Origin: an uncultured Prevotellaceae bacterium
GTDB taxonomy: Bacteria > Bacteroidota > Bacteroidia > Bacteroidales > Bacteroidaceae
DNA length: 47,577 nt
Assembly (NCBI GenBank): GCA_902768105.1
Contig: CACXJZ010000017.1
Coordinates: 1-47,577, forward strand
Direction: 5' to 3'
Both the position numbers and the translations under genes were made by a program. Below, one piece after another: positions 25,121 to 34,676 of the stretch (its first letter is position 1; each line of letters begins with the position of its first letter). Under the pieces are notes generated by a model. The model had not been told where the DNA came from, made no database searches, and saw only the letters and a program-made list of their open reading frames with translations.

Positions 25121-26034
25121 TCAATCTTATTGATGTCGTAAGGAGTCTCTTGATAAACGTAATAGTTAATCCAGTTGCTGTAGAACAGATTGGCATGAGC
25201 ACGCCAGCTGACATCTGGAGCCTTCGAGGGATCGTTATCACGATAGTAGTTGACAGGCAACTCCACATCGTCGCGCACGTCCTTGTCGCGCCGATATTCC
25301 TTATCAAGCGTATTGGGTGCATATTCCAGATGTCCCGTGATGAAGAACTCACGTCCTCCACGCGCCATCACAATGCTGGCACCACATTCGTCGGAGTCGG
25401 CAATGAGCGTCAATTCAGAATGCGCAAAAATATCCTCGCGATGAATTTCCGTATGACGGCTGTGTGGCATATTAAACACGTCGTCGAAACCACGAAAAAT
25501 AGGCAACTGGGGCAGCAACGGACGCTGACGGAAGATGCCAAACATCTTCTTCGGCAGCGGATATTTAGGAATACCGTAATGGTAATACAGCCCGGCCTGC
25601 GCTGCCCAGCATATGTATAAGGTACTCGTCACATGCGTACGTGCCCAAGCAAAGATACGCTGCATCTCATCCCAATAGAACACATCTTCAAACTCCAATG
25701 TCTCCACAGGTGCACCTGTAATAATCATGCCATCATATTTCTCGTTCTTCATCTCCTCGAAGTCGCGATAGAACATCATCATGTGTTCAATGGGAGTATT
25801 CTTTGGCGTGTGACTCTTCAGTTTCATGAAGTTCACCTCAATCTGCAAAGGCGTGTTAGAAAGCAGACGGATGAGGTCTGTCTCTGTCGTGATCTTAAGA
25901 GGCATGAGATTGAGGATAGCTATCTTCAGCGGACGGATATCCTGCATGTGAGCACGCGAATAGTCCATCACAAAGATATTTTCCTGCTTTAGCAATTCAA
26001 TGGCAGGCAACCTGTCAGGCAATCTTAATGGCAT
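25117..26034 (-). CDS. metA: Homoserine O-acetyltransferase (MetA type)
   Basis: A 305-residue protein that activates homoserine for methionine synthesis. The nucleophile is C142 (YICWAAQAG), with H235 and E237 in TGHLEYA completing the active site. Position 111 is Glu (GAPVETLEF), the residue reported to select acetyl-CoA; succinyl-using enzymes such as the E. coli one have Gly there. I therefore call it an acetyltransferase despite the MetA (HTS) fold. It begins 9 nt after the PP2C gene and its stop overlaps the U32 start, so a biosynthetic gene is embedded in the long minus-strand run that begins with kinase and AAA+ genes. No methionine riboswitch was noticed upstream. Confidence 0.93.
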   Translation of the reverse strand: MPLRLPDRLPAIELLKQENIFVMDYSRAHMQDIRPLKIAILNLMPLKITTETDLIRLLSNTPLQIEVNFMKLKSHTPKNTPIEHMMMFYRDFEEMKNEKYDGMIITGAPVETLEFEDVFYWDEMQRIFAWARTHVTSTLYICWAAQAGLYYHYGIPKYPLPKKMFGIFRQRPLLPQLPIFRGFDDVFNMPHSRHTEIHREDIFAHSELTLIADSDECGASIVMARGGREFFITGHLEYAPNTLDKEYRRDKDVRDDVELPVNYYRDNDPSKAPDVSWRAHANLFYSNWINYYVYQETPYDINKIE

Positions 26035-26043
26035 AGCTTCGTA

Positions 26044-26790
26044 TTATACAACTTTAATAACACAAACTGAAACGTTATCGTAGCCGCCAGCCTCGACAGC
26101 TGCCTGACAGAATACGTTGGCGTCACTTCCTTTGACAGCTAACTGTTCTATCTCGCTATCGGGTATCATATCGTTCAGCCCATCTGAGCAGACGATAAAG
26201 GTGTCACCGACATGAATATCGTTTGTGAACTCATACATATCAATATATGAAGAACGGCAACCAGCACCGATACAGTTGGTTATGATGTTCGAGTGCTTCT
26301 TGGTTCCAGTCATGCTGTTCAGGGAATGGTCCGTGGAGATTTGCTTCAAGACGCCGTCACGGAAGCGGTACAACCTGCTGTCACCACAGTTCAACCAGTA
26401 GAACTTGTGCTCGTAATAAATAATTCCGACCAACGTTGTGCCCATTTCACTCATAGACGGATTATTGACTCCGCGCGACTCAATGATACTATTGATGGAC
26501 TTCAGCCACTCAAACATCATTTCATTCATGTCACCGGCAGACAATCCTGCAGGCATGTCGTTCAGGAAGAAATGAAGATTAGAAAGCGTTTCCTCGCTAG
26601 CCACCTCGCCGGCATTATGTCCTCCCATTCCGTCAGCCAAGGCTATGGCAAAACGGCCAATAGAATCCGGACATATTTCCGTACGATAGTTGTCATTCCT
26701 AATGAAATGATCCCACACCAGAATCATGTCCTCATTATTGCTTCTAATGCAACCAACATAACTCGCGGCAGATATTATAAACTTTTCCAT
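26044..26790 (-). CDS. PP2C-type Ser/Thr protein phosphatase (minimal)
   Basis: A 248-residue soluble protein consisting only of the PP2C domain: SNNEDMILV, ALADGMGGHNAGEVASEE, GTTLVGIIY, WLNCGDSRLYRF, VCSDGLNDMIPD and GGYDNVSVCVIKV supply the metal-binding aspartates in order. It should dephosphorylate proteins modified by the kinase encoded at 30705-33674. Unlike the PP2C of the forward cluster (10350-11852) it has no membrane anchor or low-complexity tail. It lies 31 nt after the ZnR-FHA gene and 9 nt before metA. Confidence 0.92.
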   Translation of the reverse strand: MEKFIISAASYVGCIRSNNEDMILVWDHFIRNDNYRTEICPDSIGRFAIALADGMGGHNAGEVASEETLSNLHFFLNDMPAGLSAGDMNEMMFEWLKSINSIIESRGVNNPSMSEMGTTLVGIIYYEHKFYWLNCGDSRLYRFRDGVLKQISTDHSLNSMTGTKKHSNIITNCIGAGCRSSYIDMYEFTNDIHVGDTFIVCSDGLNDMIPDSEIEQLAVKGSDANVFCQAAVEAGGYDNVSVCVIKVV

Positions 26791-26821
26791 TATATGAAAG
26801 ATACTTGTTCATAGGTTTTAC

Positions 26822-27388
26822 TTATTCAACTGTTATCTGCATACTGACATTAGCAATGGTCACAATGTCGCCTGTCTTCAATGACATCGGTATGTCAGGC
26901 TGTAGATGACGGTCATTCAACTTTGTACCGTTTGAGGAGTGCTTGTCAATAATACACCATCCAGACTCCTTAGTATATATCAGTTGAGCATGGACGCTCG
27001 ACACGTATAGGTTTTCAGCAAAGAAATGACTGTAAGGTCCTTGCTTACGACCAATAATAGCACCATTCTCACCGATGATACGTATATCAAGATTTCCGTT
27101 ATACATGGTTAGCATGGGTATGACAAGAGAAGAGCCTGACGTAATGATGCTCTGTAAACTGGTATTACGTGTCGTAATGGGATTATGTACGGTGTTCAAT
27201 GGCATCTGTGAACTCATGTTCTTCGCCTCTAATTCTTCGGCAGAAACCATAAGACCACCACAATAGATGCAACGGCGTCCCTTCCCCACTCTTCCACAAC
27301 TCTTGCAATAGACCAAAGCTTGGCCACACTGGTCGCAGAAACGGGAGTCGTTATCAATTTCTTCTTTACAGGTCGGACATATAATCAT
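26822..27388 (-). CDS. Double zinc-ribbon FHA-domain protein
   Basis: A 188-residue protein. Two zinc-ribbon units at the N-terminus (CPTCKEEIDNDSRFCDQCG and YCKSCGRVGKGRRCIYCGG) are followed by a Ser/Thr-rich linker (about 55-90, TTRNTSLQSIITSGSS). The C-terminal FHA domain has GAIIGRKQG, the S-S-V-H of VSSVHAQLIY and HSSNGTKLND, all consistent with phosphothreonine binding. It probably reads phosphorylated Thr on the kinase N-terminus or the AAA+ protein. Its start overlaps the AAA+ stop by ATGA, so translation is coupled. It is the counterpart of the FHA protein at 9600-10322. Confidence 0.88.
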   Translation of the reverse strand: MIICPTCKEEIDNDSRFCDQCGQALVYCKSCGRVGKGRRCIYCGGLMVSAEELEAKNMSSQMPLNTVHNPITTRNTSLQSIITSGSSLVIPMLTMYNGNLDIRIIGENGAIIGRKQGPYSHFFAENLYVSSVHAQLIYTKESGWCIIDKHSSNGTKLNDRHLQPDIPMSLKTGDIVTIANVSMQITVE

Positions 27389-30300
27389 AACTCATCATCT
27401 TTAATATCTTCCGGCTGTATCAGCTGGTATGTTTCCGTTGTAACCTCTGATTGCGGAAGCGCAGAGACACGAACAGACAACTGCTGGACAGTAGCATCAA
27501 ACAGATTACGCATCTCACGGGCATTGCCAAATGTTTCGTCCTTGCTGACAACCTTACGACAAATCAGCTCCATCAGCTTAAATTCAGCAGCAGGCGACAA
27601 TGTATATTGATCCTTGGCTGCCATCTTCTTGAAGATAGCCAACAGCTCGTCCTCATTATAGTCATCAATATGAAGCTTATGAGTAAAACGGCTAGCAAGT
27701 CCAGGATTGACAGCAAGGAAGTCTTCCATTTTATCTTTATATCCTGCAGCAATGACCACAAACTTGCCGCGATCGTCCTCCATGCGCTTCATTAGCGTAT
27801 CGATAGCCTCCTTGCCATACTGGTCATGCTCGGCAGTCAGCGTATAGGCCTCATCAATAAACAAGATACCACCCATAGCCTTATCGCACATATTATTCAC
27901 AATCTTAGGCGTCTCACCCATATACTTTCCAACAAGCGACGCACGGCTGGCTTCAATAACCCGAGCGGTGGGAAGAATCTCCATGCTTTGCAACACCTCG
28001 CCCATCTTACGAGCAATGGACGTCTTTCCTGTTCCCGGGTTACCTGTCAGGATGAAGTTCATAGACATCTGCTGTACCTTGCCTGCCCCCATTGCCGCAC
28101 GCTGCTTCATGAACATACTTTGCACTGCCAGACGACGAATCATATTCTTGACAGAGCGCATGCCGACAAACTCATCAAGTTCATTGAGCACCTCATCCAG
28201 CGGACGAGCTTCTTCTGCTTGAGCAATCGGCAGGTCAGCAGAGGTAATGCGGTACATGTCTGCCTCATTGAACTGCGGATTGCCTATCTCACCTATCAGA
28301 CGCTGGCTCTGCTTCTCAACAGCCTCGTCAAAGATACGACGTGCCTCACGTGCATTGCCAAAATTCTTGTCTCGGCGCAGGTAAAGCTGCTCAAACTGAC
28401 GGTGAACAGCACCTTGTGTATCCTCGTCAACGGTAAAGTTTTTGTCCTTTGCCAAGTTGAGGAATATCTGCGTCAGCTCATCGGGTGTATAGTCATCAAA
28501 ATGAATCGTCTGCGTGAAACGACTCTTTAGACCAGGATTGGAGTCAATGAAGTCGTGCATCTGGTCTGTATAACCAGCCACAATACAGATGAACTTACCC
28601 CTATCATCTTCCAAGCGCTTCAGCAACGTATCGATGGCTTCGGCACCAAAGGTATCTCCATCACTAGACTTCAACGTATAGGCTTCGTCAATAAACAGCA
28701 CACCGCCCAACGCAGAATCAATCAGCTGATTTGTCTTAATTGCCGTCTGTCCACTGTAACCTGCAATCAGTTTACTGCGGTCTGCTTCAACCAACTGGCC
28801 TCGGGATACAATGCCCAGTGTACGGAACACCTCCGACATGATACGAGCCACCGTAGTCTTACCTGTACCAGGATTACCTGTAAATACGTAGTGTTTCCCT
28901 TGGAATGTGTTTTGCTCACCACGTTTGACTTGCAGATTCAGGAAAGCCGCAAGATTGGTTATTTCTTTCTTCACAGCCGACAAGCCTACCAGACCATCGA
29001 GCTTGGCAAGGCATTCTGTATAGTCAACAGCCTGCGGAGCGTCATATGGAATATCTGCAACCTCAATGCTCATCAACTGCTCATTCGACATGGTTGAGAT
29101 ATTACCTTTCTGCAGGCGTTCAGCCTGTTTGCTGCAAATCCTGTCAAAGAGCTGACGCATGGTACGTCCATTGGCGAAGTCCTTGTCACGAGCGTTATAC
29201 ATCTCGGATACCATCTTTCTGGTTAATTCTTCAGCCTCCGGAGCAAAGACATATTTTTTGTCCTTGGCAAACATTAACATGATTTGGAACAACTGCTCAG
29301 GAGTATAGTCGTCTATATTCAGGAAATAGTTGAAACGACTTCTGAAGCCCGGATTGATACGGAAGAGGTTTTCCATCTCCGTACGATAGCCGGCAGCTAT
29401 AACCACAAACTTGCCACGGTCGTCCTCCATTCGCTTCATCAGCTTCTCAAGAGCCTGCGCGCCTTGATTGTCACGCTCACCGCCTTGACTGATTGGCGCC
29501 AGAGTATATGCCTCATCGACAAAGAGAATACCACCCATAGCCTTGTCACATAAACGGTCAACGACCTTTGGTGTCTCTCCTTGATATTGGCTAACCATCT
29601 GAGCACGGTCAACCTCAACCACATGACCACTGTCAAGGTAGCCGATGGCTGCAAGTATCTCACCAAGTTTACGAGCAATGGTGGTTTTACCTGTTCCGGG
29701 ATTACCTGTTAGAATGATGTGCATACCCATCTTCTCATGCTCACCCAGTCCACGTTCTGCTCGCTGAAGACTATTCTGAACAGCATATGCCATCTCACGG
29801 ACAGCGGACTTGACTGCATCCATCCCGATAAACTTATCGAGATCACTCAGAATGTCGTCAAGCGAGCGGTCAGCCGGAACATAACCCTTGATATCGGCTT
29901 CCTCAACACGCGCCACGTCAGTACCACGACTTATTAAAGAGGTAAAGATGTCTTCTGCCGTCTTGTTGGCAATATGGGCATAGCCAAAGGTTTCATCCTT
30001 AATCTTAACCTGATGCTTGAAATAACGTTGCAGCTTATTATCGGCAGCGGGAGTATAGTTATCTATGCCATACTTCGTATGAAGTACCATCTTACAAATA
30101 TCATTCAACTCCTTAGGTCCCGGAGTCGGTAACCGGAAAGTATATTTAAAACGGTTGGCCACTGCTGGATTGCTAACCAAGAAATCTTCAAGGCCCTTGG
30201 GCAGACCAGCTATAACCACGATGGGATCATCATCCCAGTGGTCCATCTCGACGAACAGCTTGTCAAGGGGATTCACCTGATTGGAATACTTATCAGGCAA

Positions 30301-30705
30301 AAGTTTCTGTACATTGTCAAAGAATAAGATGCCATGACGTGCTTTCTTGATGTTGTCTTCCCACTTATCAACAAAACGGGAATAATCAACTGCATCCACC
30401 ATGGTCAACTTAGGTTTCTCAATAATTTTGTGCTGATAGAAATAATCACGAAGCACCTCAGCCAAAGCCGTCTTACCTGTGCCGGTTTCTCCTATGACAA
30501 TGGCATTGACACTTAACCGTACTGGACCAATATCCTTGCGTGAATGCAAGAAGGTATAGGTGTCAACAATTGTCTTCAACTGGGCCTTAACATCGTCAAG
30601 CCCTACCAGACGGTCAAGGACATTCGATGTTACAATAGGCTTGCCACACCACTTACAGAATTTGGCAATGGGCCTATTTTCCTTTTGACAATGCTCACAC
30701 TTCAT
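27385..30705 (-). CDS. Giant protein with four CbxX/CfqX-type AAA+ modules and an N-terminal zinc ribbon
   Basis: A 1106-residue protein. Residues 3-20 form a zinc ribbon (CEHC...CKWC). Four AAA+ modules follow, each with an LVGLDDVK / FIGMDAVK-type opening. Walker A motifs lie at 72-79 (GETGTGKT), 334-341, 610-617 and 888-895 (GNPGTGKT). Walker B is FFDN in module 1 (Glu lost) and VDEAYTL / IDEAYTL in modules 2-4, so module 1 probably binds but does not hydrolyse ATP. The best-known relatives are CbxX (rubisco activase) and the AAA part of type VII EccA, usually with one or two modules. No other type VII gene is present here. It is probably a remodelling ATPase of the phospho-signalling set. 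TAATG overlap with the kinase gene upstream. Confidence 0.9.
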   Translation of the reverse strand: MKCEHCQKENRPIAKFCKWCGKPIVTSNVLDRLVGLDDVKAQLKTIVDTYTFLHSRKDIGPVRLSVNAIVIGETGTGKTALAEVLRDYFYQHKIIEKPKLTMVDAVDYSRFVDKWEDNIKKARHGILFFDNVQKLLPDKYSNQVNPLDKLFVEMDHWDDDPIVVIAGLPKGLEDFLVSNPAVANRFKYTFRLPTPGPKELNDICKMVLHTKYGIDNYTPAADNKLQRYFKHQVKIKDETFGYAHIANKTAEDIFTSLISRGTDVARVEEADIKGYVPADRSLDDILSDLDKFIGMDAVKSAVREMAYAVQNSLQRAERGLGEHEKMGMHIILTGNPGTGKTTIARKLGEILAAIGYLDSGHVVEVDRAQMVSQYQGETPKVVDRLCDKAMGGILFVDEAYTLAPISQGGERDNQGAQALEKLMKRMEDDRGKFVVIAAGYRTEMENLFRINPGFRSRFNYFLNIDDYTPEQLFQIMLMFAKDKKYVFAPEAEELTRKMVSEMYNARDKDFANGRTMRQLFDRICSKQAERLQKGNISTMSNEQLMSIEVADIPYDAPQAVDYTECLAKLDGLVGLSAVKKEITNLAAFLNLQVKRGEQNTFQGKHYVFTGNPGTGKTTVARIMSEVFRTLGIVSRGQLVEADRSKLIAGYSGQTAIKTNQLIDSALGGVLFIDEAYTLKSSDGDTFGAEAIDTLLKRLEDDRGKFICIVAGYTDQMHDFIDSNPGLKSRFTQTIHFDDYTPDELTQIFLNLAKDKNFTVDEDTQGAVHRQFEQLYLRRDKNFGNAREARRIFDEAVEKQSQRLIGEIGNPQFNEADMYRITSADLPIAQAEEARPLDEVLNELDEFVGMRSVKNMIRRLAVQSMFMKQRAAMGAGKVQQMSMNFILTGNPGTGKTSIARKMGEVLQSMEILPTARVIEASRASLVGKYMGETPKIVNNMCDKAMGGILFIDEAYTLTAEHDQYGKEAIDTLMKRMEDDRGKFVVIAAGYKDKMEDFLAVNPGLASRFTHKLHIDDYNEDELLAIFKKMAAKDQYTLSPAAEFKLMELICRKVVSKDETFGNAREMRNLFDATVQQLSVRVSALPQSEVTTETYQLIQPEDIKDDEL

Positions 30706-33674
30706 TATTCTACATCTTTCTGAATCTGTTTAACTACCTGGGAAGGACTGAGCCGCCAGTTATCCAAATCGGGGTTTCCTACATTCATCAGTTTAGGACT
30801 GAAAATAACCATCTCCAATATCAAGACTGCTACCAGCGCGCTCCACAGCATATAATGCAATACAGATTCGCCAGCTGAGGAATGAACCTGATTCTGGACA
30901 TCATCCAGCAGCCCGAACTTTGAACTCTTATAACGATATGACTTTGTCTTGAACGTATAATAAAGAGGTTCCAAAAGCTCCGACTTTATGTCATCGGTAA
31001 GGAGGGAGTTCACCAATTTATTGTCTTCCTTACTCTCATTCTTGAAATCCGTAAAGTAACAGATAACAACATAAAGGAATGTGAAGAGTACGATAGCAGG
31101 AATAAACAATCCCGGATGCGAATGATTCAGATACTTCAATGTCCAGATAGGGATAGCAGAGGACATCAGACCCAATGCACCCCACAGACACGAGAAGATG
31201 AATCCATATCCGCGGAAATAGGCTCTCACAGCAACAATAAGTGCAGACATACCTCCTAAGGGAATGCCAATGGTAAACAGCGAATGCCCCATTAAATAAT
31301 GACGTCCGGAAATACCGACAATCAAGACGAGCAAAAGCCAAACAGCAACCATGCCATAGAAGATGTATTGCCACATCTTTTCCTTACGTAATGCTTTGTT
31401 ATAACTGTCGCGGACATCATTTATCTTCTTGGTTGTCTCTTCCTTGGCATTGATATAACGACGATAGTATAACTGCTGCTTGTCAATCTCACCAAGTTTC
31501 ATAACCCACTGTTCCAGCATACGTTCATAGCTGTACTCCTCACTAAAATCACGGAATGGGTCTTCATGATACCATACTGACAGCCATTGGCAGAACGAAC
31601 CTTCACGCATTTCTGCTTTAATCAACGGATACAGGTTCATATCTATTGCCAAACCATCATCTAATACAGTATTATCGGAAAGAATATAAACTGGTTTAAC
31701 ACCAAGAACACGACACATCCGATATGCTGCCGTACGTAAGTCATAGGCACTGAGACGTTCCCTATTCTCGTCACTCTTCATGTCAAAGGTGCGAGTAGCT
31801 TCACTCAACTGCGGAAGCCAGTCATGCAGCTGAGCAAAATATGCGAAACGGCCATTGGGGTCAGCAAAATCTTCTATTTCTTTCTCCATTTCGCTGTCAG
31901 GCATACCCTGCCAACGAACCAAAGACTCCTTCAAAATCTCACCAACCTTTTCTGGTGTATCAGCGTTCTTCAAATCATAGGCAGCATCACGATAGACATT
32001 ATATAGAACTTTATATGCCAATTGTCTCGAATAAGGCTGTCCTGCTGTCATGATACGGAGCGACTCACATGCCATACGGTCTTCGTGACTATACATCCAC
32101 GACAGCAGACGACCATCAGTCAGGCTTCTCCATTCATCGTCACTGATGTCACTGTGGCTAAACGCCTTTACAATATCAGCCAGCGTTGATGAGGGATACT
32201 TCGACAAGAACGGAATGTCCTTGTCTATTTCGTAGGCGGTACGTAATATGGCTACACGTCCCTCAAAGCCTTTCCGATTCTCGAAATAGCCACGCAACCT
32301 GTCAATGTCCGCTGAAGAGTGAGATTCCAGATAAAGCCACAGACTGTCATTACGATTACGAAGCAGTATGCTATAATCGTCAATATAGCTCAGCATGGAA
32401 ATAACAACACTATGTACGTCATCACAAAGGTTTCCCTTGACATCCTTATAGGGATACGTTGGCTCCATTGCATAGATGGAAGCCATCAAACCCGCATGCT
32501 GATCTGCCGGATAACGGTTCTGTACAATATCCTTGACAACAGTTGCCAATTTAGGATTTCCACACTGTTCCAACCAGTTGGTCAGACGTCCACCATAAAG
32601 GTAGCCTTTTGCCAAACGTTCATGCTCGAGCAAAAGAGGTATCAGTTCATGAATATTGTCGGCAACAATATTCTTGTCTGGATCGACAATAAAACTCTTG
32701 TATCGAAGGATGGGCGACGAGACATCTACATTAGGAGTCTCACCCAAGAACCAGCGTTCCACTTCCTCATAAGTCCAACGGTTTTGGGGATTCACTGCCG
32801 TCAGTCCCTGCACAATGATTTTCACCCTTTCAGGCAATTCATTGATTTTGGGAAGACGTCCTTCATTTTTCCGACGCATCATCAGACGCTCGTTAGAACT
32901 CAGCGGATTTTCGCCCAACCAGAAAGTCATCAGCGTAATACCAAGAGAATAGTAATCGACGGCAGGAGTAATTTCTACCACGCCATCAATCACGTCGCTA
33001 TACATCTCTGGAGCGGCATAGACCGGAGTGCGGGCCTGCGTCGTACGATGAACCTTCTCATCTTCTGCCATAACAGACGAAATGCCGAAGTCACCCAATA
33101 CCACCTCGGTATGCTCCTTGTCTCTGAAAAAGTAATTTGATGGTTTAATATCCTTATGGATGATACCATTGTTATGGCAATAGGCAAGTGCAGCTGCAGC
33201 CTGCAAAGCAACCCTGCGGAAGAGATCCATATTACCATTAGCATGGGTATCATTCAACGTACCCCCCTCCAGATACTCCATCAACTCGTAGTCACGGTTT
33301 TTACCCTCTACATACGTTTTTCCGAAGTCCATCAGCTTCATAATCATCTCCATTTCCATATTTCTGATGATTCTAAGCAGCGTCCTCTTGACAACAAAGT
33401 GGGGGTAATATATTTTAAGAACAAACTCACGTCCACCTCGCTCAACGAGATAAACCTGAGCCTCTCCCGAATTATCGCTTAAGCAGCGGATATTCGTATA
33501 TTGACGGCCTTTCAACACAAAGACATCTGCATTCAGATCCGTTTTCTTCACATCTGAAGTTGACCGTTGTGTTGTTCCTAACGCATTCTGGGGTACAGCA
33601 GCCGTTCTAATGGTTGCTCCACCACCACCGTTCTCGGCCGGTCTTAGAGTTTTTGATCTTAGCGTCTGATCCAT
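30705..33674 (-). CDS. Large Ser/Thr protein kinase with multi-helix membrane domain
   Basis: A 989-residue protein. A Thr-rich, disordered N-terminus (MDQTLRSKTLRPAENGGGG, up to about 50) precedes a kinase domain at about 55-310: VYLVERGGREFVLKIYY (ATP-site Lys), a catalytic loop HKDIKPSNYFF, GDFGISS, and VYAAPEM as the APE segment. Asp and Lys of the catalytic loop are present. The middle (about 310-760) is helical without a recognised motif. The C-terminal region has about five or six hydrophobic helices (from MWQYIFYGMVAVWLLLVLIV near 765) and a further one, LHYMLWSALVAVLILEMVIF, near the end. It would act at the inner membrane. Stop and start codons are shared (TAATG) with both neighbours. 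Confidence 0.88.
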   Translation of the reverse strand: MDQTLRSKTLRPAENGGGGATIRTAAVPQNALGTTQRSTSDVKKTDLNADVFVLKGRQYTNIRCLSDNSGEAQVYLVERGGREFVLKIYYPHFVVKRTLLRIIRNMEMEMIMKLMDFGKTYVEGKNRDYELMEYLEGGTLNDTHANGNMDLFRRVALQAAAALAYCHNNGIIHKDIKPSNYFFRDKEHTEVVLGDFGISSVMAEDEKVHRTTQARTPVYAAPEMYSDVIDGVVEITPAVDYYSLGITLMTFWLGENPLSSNERLMMRRKNEGRLPKINELPERVKIIVQGLTAVNPQNRWTYEEVERWFLGETPNVDVSSPILRYKSFIVDPDKNIVADNIHELIPLLLEHERLAKGYLYGGRLTNWLEQCGNPKLATVVKDIVQNRYPADQHAGLMASIYAMEPTYPYKDVKGNLCDDVHSVVISMLSYIDDYSILLRNRNDSLWLYLESHSSADIDRLRGYFENRKGFEGRVAILRTAYEIDKDIPFLSKYPSSTLADIVKAFSHSDISDDEWRSLTDGRLLSWMYSHEDRMACESLRIMTAGQPYSRQLAYKVLYNVYRDAAYDLKNADTPEKVGEILKESLVRWQGMPDSEMEKEIEDFADPNGRFAYFAQLHDWLPQLSEATRTFDMKSDENRERLSAYDLRTAAYRMCRVLGVKPVYILSDNTVLDDGLAIDMNLYPLIKAEMREGSFCQWLSVWYHEDPFRDFSEEYSYERMLEQWVMKLGEIDKQQLYYRRYINAKEETTKKINDVRDSYNKALRKEKMWQYIFYGMVAVWLLLVLIVGISGRHYLMGHSLFTIGIPLGGMSALIVAVRAYFRGYGFIFSCLWGALGLMSSAIPIWTLKYLNHSHPGLFIPAIVLFTFLYVVICYFTDFKNESKEDNKLVNSLLTDDIKSELLEPLYYTFKTKSYRYKSSKFGLLDDVQNQVHSSAGESVLHYMLWSALVAVLILEMVIFSPKLMNVGNPDLDNWRLSPSQVVKQIQKDVE

Positions 33675-34615
33675 TATTTATTGTCGTCTTTTATTTCTGC
33701 TTTAGTATTCTTTCCCAAGATAACCCACTTTCCACCTAACTGTGGCTTGGCACAACCACAGGGGCTGCTATGCATGGCATGTTTGTAATTGCACACCCAT
33801 GCCAGTCTGATGCCAACAGGCTTACTGGCCATCGCGTAGTTACGTGCCATTACAGGTGATGCTGATTCTGGAACCGCCAGCTTGTCAAGAATAGCGGAGA
33901 GCAGCCTGACCTTCTCAGCCTTTTTCTCAGCCAACTCCTCTTTCGTCATACGCTGGGAGGCCGTCGATGGGATATCGGGATTGGCTATTCCCTTGTCTCT
34001 GGCCAACAGTTTGAGCACACGCTCACGAAGCTGTGCATTCATCTGTTCCCTGACCACATCACGTTCTGAGTTATATGGAAGGATGTCATCCAGTTTAGTA
34101 TATTCCGAAACGACATCAATCAGTTCCTTATAGTCGGGATTGGCTTGCAGTTCCTTGACCAGCTGCTTTGCCTCTTGCGTTAAAGCAGTACCACACTGCT
34201 TACAGAATGCAAAATTGTTCAAAGTGCGACAAACAGGACACACAATACCGCCTCGTGGACTGCCACATTCAGGACAATATGCCTCATTTCCTCCTAAGTG
34301 TGAGCCACAGAAAGAACATACTTCCGTACGAACATAGCGATGACAAGTTTCACAATAGTCTGCATCTGGGTCTATTTCTGCACCACAATTCGGGCATGAT
34401 GTCGTATGCAAGGGTTTTCCACACGAAGCACAGAACATAGCAGCAACTTCATTCTCCGCTCCACAATGGGAACACTGGATGACTTCAGCAGCCTGCTGTT
34501 GCATCTGTTGAACCTGCTGTTCCTCAGGCTCTTCTAATGTTCTTTGCAGCTCAGGACGAATCGTTTTAGGCGCCCTGTTCGTTTTCTCTATATTGGTAAA
34601 ATCTTCGCTTAACAT
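33674..34615 (-). CDS. Multiple zinc-ribbon protein
   Basis: A 313-residue protein from MLSEDFTNIEKTNRAPKTIR. The longer start at 34693 is rejected because the promoter at 34640-34647 lies inside it. The centre holds four consecutive zinc ribbons (CSHCGAENEVAAMFCASCG, CPNCGAEIDPDADYCETC, CSFCGSHLGGNEAYCPECG, CPVCRTLNNFAFCKQCG). A helical segment follows (about 165-235), then a small C-terminal Cys-containing domain (WVCNYKHAMHSSPCGCAK). Rows of double-zinc ribbons usually serve as protein-protein adaptors. It is the first gene of the kinase/AAA+/FHA/PP2C run and is coupled to the kinase by a TAATG overlap. Confidence 0.83.
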   Translation of the reverse strand: MLSEDFTNIEKTNRAPKTIRPELQRTLEEPEEQQVQQMQQQAAEVIQCSHCGAENEVAAMFCASCGKPLHTTSCPNCGAEIDPDADYCETCHRYVRTEVCSFCGSHLGGNEAYCPECGSPRGGIVCPVCRTLNNFAFCKQCGTALTQEAKQLVKELQANPDYKELIDVVSEYTKLDDILPYNSERDVVREQMNAQLRERVLKLLARDKGIANPDIPSTASQRMTKEELAEKKAEKVRLLSAILDKLAVPESASPVMARNYAMASKPVGIRLAWVCNYKHAMHSSPCGCAKPQLGGKWVILGKNTKAEIKDDNK

Positions 34616-34639
34616 ATGAATTCTATGGTTAGACAGTTG

Positions 34640-34674
34640 CAAAGATATAAAAAAAAATAAAAACAGAAAACAAA
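34640..34674 (-). promoter_or_regulatory. Promoter of the second phospho-signalling run
   Basis: A perfect -7 box TATCTTTG (34647-34640 on the minus strand). The best -33 TTTG is at 34674-34671, 23 bp away, a little long. That TTTTTG also serves as the U-tract of the upstream terminator. Confidence 0.5.
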
Positions 34675-34676
34675 AA

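Noticed and set aside
27385-34615. Type VII (ESX) secretion locus, because of EccA-like AAA modules
   Set aside because: No EccB, EccC, EccD or WXG100 gene is present; FHA, kinase and PP2C partners point to signalling.
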